From NCBI RefSeq assembly GCF_018129965.1, contig NZ_JAFCKW010000020.1:1-64000 (forward strand): a stretch of 64,000 nucleotides of DNA, in the 5' to 3' direction. This document shows positions 58,608 through 64,000 of the stretch, piece after piece (positions within the stretch are counted from its first letter, which is position 1; every line of letters begins with the position of its first letter). Both the position numbers and the translations under genes were made by a program. The notes under the pieces were generated by a model. That model ran no database searches. It was not told the DNA's origin and saw only the letters and a program-made list of their open reading frames with translations. The stretch is from Bradyrhizobium diazoefficiens. Lineage in GTDB: Bacteria > Pseudomonadota > Alphaproteobacteria > Rhizobiales > Xanthobacteraceae.

Positions 58608-59063
58608 TTATTCGGCGGGTTCGGAAGAAGCCTCATCGGATACGCCGGCCCGTGCCGCCATGATCCCGAGCGCGACACCGCCGATCGCCAGGATGGGCAA
58701 CAGCCGCTTGATGCCGATCGCGCGAACAATCTGAAGACCTGTGGCGATCAGCATGGGGTCGGCGAGCATGCCTGGCGCCGCCGACTTCGCCGCGCGCTCT
58801 GCTGCCATTCGGGCGCGCTTCCGCATGTCCCGCTTGTATCCCCAATAGGACCCCACCGCGGTGAGCGTCAGCAGGAAGAAAATGGCGGCGCCTGCGAGGC
58901 AGGCCTGGACCGGACCGTAGGTCTGGAGGACCGAAACGAACGCGGCAGCGCAGAGAAAGCCTGTCGTGATCAGAAGTGCGAATGCCGCGCCTGCGGCGAG
59001 CGACGTCAGCCGGACCGTTGTACCGGTCGATGCGCTGATTCCCTCGATGATGCGTTGAAACAT
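58608..59063 (-). CDS. YqjE/phage-holin-III-like membrane protein
   Basis: 151 residues. The start is FQRIIEGISASTGTTVRLTS, then two closely spaced helices (FALLITTGFLCAAAFVSVL; AGAAIFFLLTLTAVGSYWG), a basic loop (YKRDMRKRARMAAERAAK) and a C-terminal hydrophobic segment (LLPILAIGGVALGIMA). It resembles small proteins often encoded with DUF883/ElaB-type proteins. It lies 76 bases downstream of the DUF883 gene and is probably co-transcribed from its EcfG promoter. Function unknown. Confidence 0.75.
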   Translation of the reverse strand: MFQRIIEGISASTGTTVRLTSLAAGAAFALLITTGFLCAAAFVSVLQTYGPVQACLAGAAIFFLLTLTAVGSYWGYKRDMRKRARMAAERAAKSAAPGMLADPMLIATGLQIVRAIGIKRLLPILAIGGVALGIMAARAGVSDEASSEPAE

Positions 59064-59139
59064 GGACTTGCTCCTCAAATCCCCACAAGCCAAAAGCGGC
59101 GGCGCCGCAGCGCCGCCGTACCTTGCGATCGCCGCGCGC

Positions 59140-59511
59140 TTAACGGCGCCAGACCGCGCCGATCAGAAAGCCGATGCCGAGCGCGATCCCGACAGTTGCA
59201 AGCGGCCGCTGCGTGATCGTGTCCTCGAGGGTCTCCTCGATCGAGCCATAGGCATCATGGGCCGCGCTCATCATGGCGTTGCCTCGCTCGGACATGTCGT
59301 CGAAGGTCGAATCCATGTTCTCGCGGGCCTGCTTGTAACCGCGGCGGGCCTGTTTGCTCGTTGCGTTGGCAAAGGTGTTGAGAGCGTCAGTGATCTGGTC
59401 AGTGAGGGCGGCGATATCGTTTTTCACGGCTGCTACATCCTTCTCGAGGCGTTCTGCGGTGGCTTTGTCGGTCCAATCTCTCATCCTGGCTTCGCTGTCG
59501 GCTATTGACAT
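59140..59511 (-). CDS. DUF883 (ElaB/YqjD-like) membrane-anchored stress protein
   Basis: 123 residues. A long amphipathic helix (MRDWTDKATAERLEKDVAAV; KNDIAALTDQITDALNTFA) is followed by a C-terminal anchor starting at TITQRPLATVG and ending GAVWRR. ElaB/YqjD relatives associate with ribosomes at the membrane in stationary phase. I place the start at 59511 (MSIADSEAR), with GGAG six bases upstream. A perfect EcfG-type promoter lies about 38 bases before it. Confidence 0.88.
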   Translation of the reverse strand: MSIADSEARMRDWTDKATAERLEKDVAAVKNDIAALTDQITDALNTFANATSKQARRGYKQARENMDSTFDDMSERGNAMMSAAHDAYGSIEETLEDTITQRPLATVGIALGIGFLIGAVWRR

Positions 59512-59548
59512 GAAAGGCTCCGAACTGTTGGCGGTGAGATGGGCGGAG

Positions 59549-59573
59549 AACGTTTCGCTGGGAGGTAAGTTCC
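59549..59573 (-). promoter_or_regulatory. EcfG-type promoter of the DUF883 gene
   Basis: On the minus strand GGAAC (59573-59569), 16 bases, then CGTT (59552-59549): an exact match to the alphaproteobacterial general-stress sigma factor EcfG consensus GGAAC-N16/17-CGTT. The -10 lies 38 bases before the start. Confidence 0.75.
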
Positions 59574-59588
59574 GTTCGCGGAAATCCG

Positions 59589-60701
59589 TCATCCCGGCGG
59601 AAGCTGCGGCGAATTCTCTGGCATCAGATGCTCCTTCAGGATCAGCCCGACGATCAGGAGCGGCGACGATAAAAATGCGCCCATCGGCCCCCACAGCCAG
59701 GTCCAGAACGCCAGCGCGATGAAGACGGCGAGCGCGTTCAGCGACAGCCTGCGGCCGATGATGGTCGGCGTGACGAAGTGCCCTTCGAGGAACGTCACTC
59801 CGCCGAAAGCGAGCGCCGCCATCAAGCCGCCGCCGATCGTCGGGAAGGCGACCAGTCCCACCAGCGCCAGCACGGCGAACATCGCGACCGGCCCGATGAT
59901 CGGGATGAAGTTGAGAGCAGCCGCGAGCGCGCCGAGCCCGGCCGGATTGGGCATGCCGGTGATCGCGCAGACGATACCGGTCGCAATGCCGACACCGACA
60001 TTGATGATTGTGACGATCAGCAGGTAATTGCCGAGATGAACCTCGATCTCGTTGAGGATCCGCAACGTGCGCAGCCGGGCGTCGCGATCACCGAAATTCA
60101 TGATCATGGCGCGCCTCAGATCGCGCCAGCTCGCGATGAACAGAATCAGGGTTGCGAAGAACAGCAGGAATTCGGCAAAGGTCGGCGAAAGGAATTCCAA
60201 CGTCGGTTGCACCCATTCGGTTTTTGGCAGCGGAAGGCTGGGCAGCCCCTCGGAGCCGCCCACCATGGTCTGAAGCTCCTTCCAGAGCGCGAGCGGCCGG
60301 TCGAAGACATGCATCTTCTCGCTCAGCTGCGCGCCCAGCTCCGGCAGGCGTGAACTCCACTCCATGGCGGGCACGGCAATCAGCGCGACGACGAAGGCGA
60401 CCACTGTGGTCACCACGATGACGATCAGCACGGCGCCGAGCGCGCGCGGCACATGGCGCCGCTCGAGAAAGCTTGCGGCCGGCGAGAGCATCGTGCCCGC
60501 CACGACGGCCATCACGACCGGGAGGAAGAACGCCCTGGCAAAATAGAGCACCGCGATCACGGCGATCAGCAGCAGACCGCCGAGCGCATAGGCGACGAAC
60601 TCGGTGCGGCGAATGACCGGCGGCAACTCTGCAGGACTGCCCGGAACGGGGACGCCTTCGCTGTTTCCGGGAAGCAGCCGTTCACTTGGAAGGACGCGCA
60701 C
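59589..60701 (-). CDS. AI-2E family transporter (YdiK/PerM type)
   Basis: 370 residues with about eight helices. The family region has FFLPVVMAVVAGTMLSPAAS near the start, and later the conserved ALNFIPIIGPVAMFAVLALV and GHFVTPTIIGRRLSLN. Members export small molecules or ions; autoinducer-2 export is proven only for a few, so the cargo is open. I choose the GTG at 60701, seven bases after GGGAGA, because the EcfG promoter at 60749-60773 lies inside the longer open frame that begins at 60875. Confidence 0.88.
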   Translation of the reverse strand: MRVLPSERLLPGNSEGVPVPGSPAELPPVIRRTEFVAYALGGLLLIAVIAVLYFARAFFLPVVMAVVAGTMLSPAASFLERRHVPRALGAVLIVIVVTTVVAFVVALIAVPAMEWSSRLPELGAQLSEKMHVFDRPLALWKELQTMVGGSEGLPSLPLPKTEWVQPTLEFLSPTFAEFLLFFATLILFIASWRDLRRAMIMNFGDRDARLRTLRILNEIEVHLGNYLLIVTIINVGVGIATGIVCAITGMPNPAGLGALAAALNFIPIIGPVAMFAVLALVGLVAFPTIGGGLMAALAFGGVTFLEGHFVTPTIIGRRLSLNALAVFIALAFWTWLWGPMGAFLSSPLLIVGLILKEHLMPENSPQLPPG

Positions 60702-60748
60702 AATTTCTCTCCCGCACGGAGGTCTCCGGCGCCCAAAGTTGGCCAAAC

Positions 60749-60773
60749 AACGCGCGAGGATGGCTCCGGTTCC
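60749..60773 (-). promoter_or_regulatory. EcfG-type promoter of the AI-2E gene
   Basis: On the minus strand GGAAC (60773-60769), 16 bases, then CGTT (60752-60749), a perfect consensus match 48 bases before the GTG start at 60701. Confidence 0.72.
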
Positions 60774-60832
60774 ATCGCGGCTTCGTGACCGCGTGCTCGC
60801 TTGACTGTGACCAAGCCGCCGCGGTAGCCGCC

Positions 60833-60857
60833 GGAACTTGAGTCGGTTCTGCTGGTT
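60833..60857 (+). promoter_or_regulatory. Near-consensus EcfG promoter of the L,D-transpeptidase gene
   Basis: GGAAC (60833-60837), 16 bases, then GGTT (60854-60857), one base off CGTT. It lies 48 bases before the ATG at 60906 and points away from the AI-2E promoter only 60 bases distant. Confidence 0.5.
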
Positions 60858-60905
60858 GACGGGACGACGCATCACATCGATGCGTGCAGTTCACGGGGCA
60901 AGTAC

Positions 60906-61691
60906 ATGACCAAGCTCTCTTCAGTCCGTCGCAGCCTCTCGCCGCGCGCCGTCGCCGCATTTGCCTTCGCGACCGCATTGCTGGCCGTGCCGTTCGCGGC
61001 ACAGGCCCAGACGCTCGGCTACGCACCGGTGCCGCCGCAGCCGTATCCGCAAGACCAGACCTATTCACAGGATTACGCAAACCCGAGCTATGCAACCGGG
61101 GAGCCGCAGGCTGCGGATGAAGACGCAGCCCTGCCTGACCGGCTGCGCAAGCAGATTGTCAGCTTCGATCGCAGCGAGCCCGCCGGCACCATCGTGATCG
61201 ATACCGCGAATACTTACCTCTACTATGTGCTCGGAAATGGCCGTGCCATTCGTTATGGCGTCGGGGTCGGCCGCGAAGGCTTTACCTGGGCCGGCGTGCA
61301 GACCGTCACCCGCAAGGCCGAATGGCCGGACTGGCATCCGCCCGCCGAGATGATTGCGCGCCAGCCCTATCTTCCGCGCTTCGTCGCCGGCGGCCCGGGC
61401 AATCCGCTCGGTGCGCGCGCGATGTATCTGGGCTCCAGCGTTTACCGCATCCACGGCACCAATGATCCCACGACAATCGGCAAGTTCGTCTCGTCAGGCT
61501 GCATCCGCCTCACTAACGAAGACGTCAGCGATCTCTTCAGCCGTGTCACTGTCGGCACCAAGGTCGTGGTGCTGCCGAAGAACGCGCCGTTGATGGCGAA
61601 GGGCGGCGATCCGGTTCGCAAGCGCGCTGCGGTGACGACGCTGTCCTCGGGACGGCAGGCGCTGAACATCACGAATTCGGCCCTGAACTGA
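60906..61691 (+). CDS. L,D-transpeptidase (YkuD domain)
   Basis: 261 residues with a signal peptide (RAVAAFAFATALLAVPFAAQ, cut near AQAQ). A Pro/Gln/Tyr-rich linker precedes the YkuD domain. The catalytic motif HGTNDPTTIGKFVSSGCIRL contains the active Cys and His. It forms 3-3 cross-links in peptidoglycan or ties proteins to it, in the periplasm. Bradyrhizobium-type genomes carry many paralogues. It is followed 11 bases later by a DUF2865 gene, so both are probably one transcript. Confidence 0.93.
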   Translation: MTKLSSVRRSLSPRAVAAFAFATALLAVPFAAQAQTLGYAPVPPQPYPQDQTYSQDYANPSYATGEPQAADEDAALPDRLRKQIVSFDRSEPAGTIVIDTANTYLYYVLGNGRAIRYGVGVGREGFTWAGVQTVTRKAEWPDWHPPAEMIARQPYLPRFVAGGPGNPLGARAMYLGSSVYRIHGTNDPTTIGKFVSSGCIRLTNEDVSDLFSRVTVGTKVVVLPKNAPLMAKGGDPVRKRAAVTTLSSGRQALNITNSALN

Positions 61692-61702
61692 GGGTTGAGC
61701 CC

Positions 61703-62356
61703 ATGACGAGACGTTCGATCAGCAAACTCGCTGGCAGCGCAGCGGCGGTCCTTGCTGTCGCCTCGCTCGGCCTCGCGCTAAGTCCGCCGGCGCATGCGGA
61801 GGATTTCTTCTCGGCCCTGTTCGGCGGATTTGGAGGGCGACCGCCGCCGCAAATTCAGATGCCGTTCGCGAACGAGGACATGCCGCGAAATGACACGCTG
61901 CGCCAGCGTGCCTCCTATGGCGGTGGCACCGCCTATTGCGTGCGCGGCTGCGACGGCCGTTACTTCCCGGCACAGGGAAGTGATGCCGAGAGCAAGGCTC
62001 AATCCTGCAAGAGCTTCTGCCCGACCTCGGAAACCTCGCTGGTCTACGGCAGCAACATCGACAATGCGGCGACGGAAAATGGCAAGTCCTATTCCGACCT
62101 GCCCAACGCCTTCCGCTACCGCACCGAGATGGTGGCCGGCTGCACCTGCAACGGAAAGGATCCGGTCGGGCTCGCCCAGGTCAAGGCCGAGGACGATCCC
62201 ACCTTGCGCAAGGGCGATATCGTCGCGGGCGCTGATGGCCTCGTCGTTGCCAGCCGCAATGCCAATAACCGCAGCGGTGTCGCAATGAACTTCTCGCCGT
62301 TGCCGGAGTCGGTCCGGGTCAGGTTCCGCCAAGTGCCGGTGGTCGCGAAGGAATAG
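61703..62356 (+). CDS. Secreted DUF2865 protein
   Basis: 217 residues with a signal peptide (VLAVASLGLALSPPAHAEDF). The body carries the DUF2865 pattern of paired cysteines: YCVRGCDGRYFPA, SCKSFCPTSETSLVYGS, then YSDLPNAFRYR and GCTCNGKDP, likely forming disulfides in the periplasm. Function is unknown. Pairing with the L,D-transpeptidase suggests an envelope role. Confidence 0.88.
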   Translation: MTRRSISKLAGSAAAVLAVASLGLALSPPAHAEDFFSALFGGFGGRPPPQIQMPFANEDMPRNDTLRQRASYGGGTAYCVRGCDGRYFPAQGSDAESKAQSCKSFCPTSETSLVYGSNIDNAATENGKSYSDLPNAFRYRTEMVAGCTCNGKDPVGLAQVKAEDDPTLRKGDIVAGADGLVVASRNANNRSGVAMNFSPLPESVRVRFRQVPVVAKE

Positions 62357-62401
62357 GGAATGGACAGGCTGAGCTGCCGCGCCGGCAGCCTAGTAAAAAC
62401 T

Positions 62402-62533
62402 GTCGTCCCGGACAAGCGAAGCGCCGATTCGGGATCCATACTCATAGGGCTTCGTTTGACGACGATTGTTGGCTGAAAGCTCGCGTCGTAACCACTCCCT
62501 GTGGCTATGGATCCCCACGTTCGCGGGAATGAC
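62402..62533. repeat. Bradyrhizobium-type intergenic palindromic element
   Basis: The block begins GTCGTCCCGGACAAGCGAAG and contains GGATCCATA mirrored by TATGGATCC about 65 bases later, ending CGCGGGAATGAC. The outer arms have drifted, so it looks like a decayed or composite copy. It lies between convergent DUF2865 and chemoreceptor genes, where it may act as a transcript barrier. No gene lies in 62357-62574. Confidence 0.7.
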
Positions 62534-62574
62534 ACCGAGAAACTGGTTGTCAGTCAGTCATTAAACCGCTTGCC

Positions 62575-64000
62575 CTAAGCCGCGCGAATTTTCCCCAGGA
62601 AGTCGCTGACCTGCTCGCCGAGCTGGCGGCTCTGCGTCTCCAGCGTTTCCGAAGCCTGCTTGACGTGATCTGCCGCACCGGCTGCACTGTCCGCATCGGC
62701 CTTCACGCCGGTGATGTTGTCCGAGACGTTCTTGGTACCTTGCGCGGCATATTGCGTGCTGCGGGTGATTTCCTGGGTCGCCGCCCCCTGCTCCTGCACG
62801 GCGGCTGCGATGGCGGTGGCGACTTCGTTGACTTCGCCGATGATGCCGCCGATCGCCTGGATCGCGTTGATGGCGTCGCCGGCGACCTTCTGGATATCCG
62901 CGATCTGCTCGGAGATTTCCTCCGTTGCCTTCGCGGTCTGGCTCGCCAGCGACTTCACCTCCGAGGCCACTACGGCAAAGCCGCGCCCGGCCTCGCCGGC
63001 GCGCGCGGCTTCGATCGTGGCGTTCAGTGCGAGCAGGTTCGTCTGCGCCGCGATCGTGTTGATCAGGCCGACGACCTCGCCGATGCGACCAGCGGATTGC
63101 GCCAGCCCTTGAACGGTGCCGTCGGTCTCGCGGGCCTGGTTGACGGCGCGGCTGGCGATGCCTGCGGCATGGGCCGCCTGCTGGCTGATGTCGTTGATCG
63201 AGGCGGAGAGCTCCTCGGCCGCGGCTGCGACGCTCTCGACGCTGGACGATGCTTCATGTGAAGCTCTGCCTGCAACCTCGACACGCTCATTGGTCTGGCG
63301 CGACACTTCGGACAGATCGCCCGAGGTCTTGCGCATCTCGCCGGAAGCCTCGCTCAGCTGGCCCAGCGATTTGCGCACCACGCCTTCGAATTCGCTGACA
63401 TAGATCTCCATTGCACGCTGGCGCGCCGCCGCGCCGGCGTTGCGCTCGCGCTCCTGTTTCTCGATTTTGAGCTTGTCGAGCGCCTGCTGTTTGAAGGTCT
63501 CCAGTGCACCGGCAAGCGAGCCGATTTCGTCCCGGCGGTCGAGATAGCCGCTGTCGACACCGAGATCGCCGCCGGCGACTTTGAGCATGGCATCGCGAAT
63601 CCGGTGCAGCGGGGTGATCACCCGGCGGCTGACGGCGAGCATGGCTGTACCGGTCAGGACGATTGCGGCGACGAGCAGGGCAAGCTGCACCAGCAGCGAT
63701 TGCAGCGCGCCGGCGCGCTGGGCAGAGGCATGATCCTTGGCTGCAGCGAGCGCGGCATCGGCGAGCCTGATCGCGCTTGCCATCCGGCCGACCGAGAAGG
63801 GGCTCCACTGGTTTGCGGTCATCGCCGCTTGCTCGCCCCTGGCTACCGTCGCGATGATGCCATCACGCGTGCTGGTATATTGCGGGTCGAAATAGACCGA
63901 CTTGGTGTTCGCCATGGACGCGGACAGCGCCGTGGGCAGTTGCATGCCGGTCGCGGCCAGCTCGATCGCACTCCAGGCCGCATCGGTCGCGCCGACGAAT
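62575..64000 (-). CDS. Methyl-accepting chemotaxis protein, 5' end outside the window
   Basis: 475 residues are visible and the frame stays open to the window edge, so the N-terminus is missing. In order: the end of a periplasmic sensor (FVGATDAAWSAIELAATG; SVYFDPQYTSTRDGI), a helix (LLVQLALLVAAIVLTGTAML), a HAMP domain (RRVITPLHRIRDAMLKVAGG), and a long signalling coiled coil. The hairpin tip is NLLALNATIEAARAGEAGRG, with FAVVASEVKSLA after it. There is no CheR-docking pentapeptide at the C-terminus (ends DFLGKIRAA). Ligand unknown. Confidence 0.93.
   Translation of the reverse strand, partial: FVGATDAAWSAIELAATGMQLPTALSASMANTKSVYFDPQYTSTRDGIIATVARGEQAAMTANQWSPFSVGRMASAIRLADAALAAAKDHASAQRAGALQSLLVQLALLVAAIVLTGTAMLAVSRRVITPLHRIRDAMLKVAGGDLGVDSGYLDRRDEIGSLAGALETFKQQALDKLKIEKQERERNAGAAARQRAMEIYVSEFEGVVRKSLGQLSEASGEMRKTSGDLSEVSRQTNERVEVAGRASHEASSSVESVAAAAEELSASINDISQQAAHAAGIASRAVNQARETDGTVQGLAQSAGRIGEVVGLINTIAAQTNLLALNATIEAARAGEAGRGFAVVASEVKSLASQTAKATEEISEQIADIQKVAGDAINAIQAIGGIIGEVNEVATAIAAAVQEQGAATQEITRSTQYAAQGTKNVSDNITGVKADADSAAGAADHVKQASETLETQSRQLGEQVSDFLGKIRAA

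Overview
The window is high-GC DNA from an alphaproteobacterium, most likely Bradyrhizobium or a close relative. The case rests on gene content and protein style (CycM-type membrane cytochrome c, YejABEF, a split Tad/Cpa pilus locus, urt-ure nitrogen genes), on two intergenic palindromes of the kind scattered through Bradyrhizobium chromosomes, and on EcfG-type promoters (GGAAC-N16-CGTT). It looks like ordinary chromosome: no insertion sequence, phage, tRNA, rRNA or CRISPR array was seen.

Layout. 0.3-5.1 kb: metF-metH, the methyl-branch of methionine synthesis. 5.5-11.8 kb: a flavin-dependent oxidoreductase, then a phospho-signalling block made of a lone receiver protein, a CheB-CheR-PAS-histidine kinase, a second receiver and a small Cys-rich protein. 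In this sequence the kinase and the Cys-rich protein are both broken by single-base frameshifts. 11.8-14.2 kb: pheA, kdsB and the cytochrome cycM. 14.4-24.5 kb: two tandem substrate-binding proteins with YejBEF, facing a cytoplasmic NlpC/P60 peptidase and an M17 aminopeptidase; together these look like a peptide or muropeptide salvage unit. 24.7-26.7 kb: a small membrane protein and a calcineurin-type phosphoesterase.

26.8-39.7 kb: a Tad/Flp pilus locus. One strand carries pilA, an unlisted 46-codon ORF, cpaA and cpaB-C-D-E-F-tadB-tadC. The other carries tadD, an orphan secretin N-domain protein and two TadE-like pseudopilins. Every transcription unit is preceded by a TTAA-N7-TTAA-like box, which suggests CtrA (cell-cycle) control. 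39.8-42.2 kb: a cold-adaptation group (cspA, infA, rhlE).

42.6-54.7 kb: urea uptake and use. A near-consensus sigma-54 promoter precedes urtA; a strong hairpin terminator separates urtA from urtBCDE; then come ureD, ureA, ureB, ureC, ureE, ureF and ureG. Two genes not normally counted as urease genes are embedded: a MESH1-like (p)ppGpp-hydrolase-type HD protein between ureB and ureC, and an ABM-fold monooxygenase between ureC and ureE.

55-64 kb: envelope and stress genes: an HWE-type kinase with a degenerate N box, a TetR regulator, OpgC, a YqjE-like protein with a DUF883 protein, an AI-2E family transporter, an L,D-transpeptidase, a DUF2865 protein and the 3' part of a chemotaxis receptor. 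Two perfect and one near-perfect EcfG promoter mark part of this block as general-stress-response genes.

No wholly new system was proven. The best leads are the frameshifted signalling operon, the alarmone-hydrolase-like gene inside the urease operon, the shared CtrA-like boxes, the EcfG cluster and the tiny ORF beside the pilin gene.
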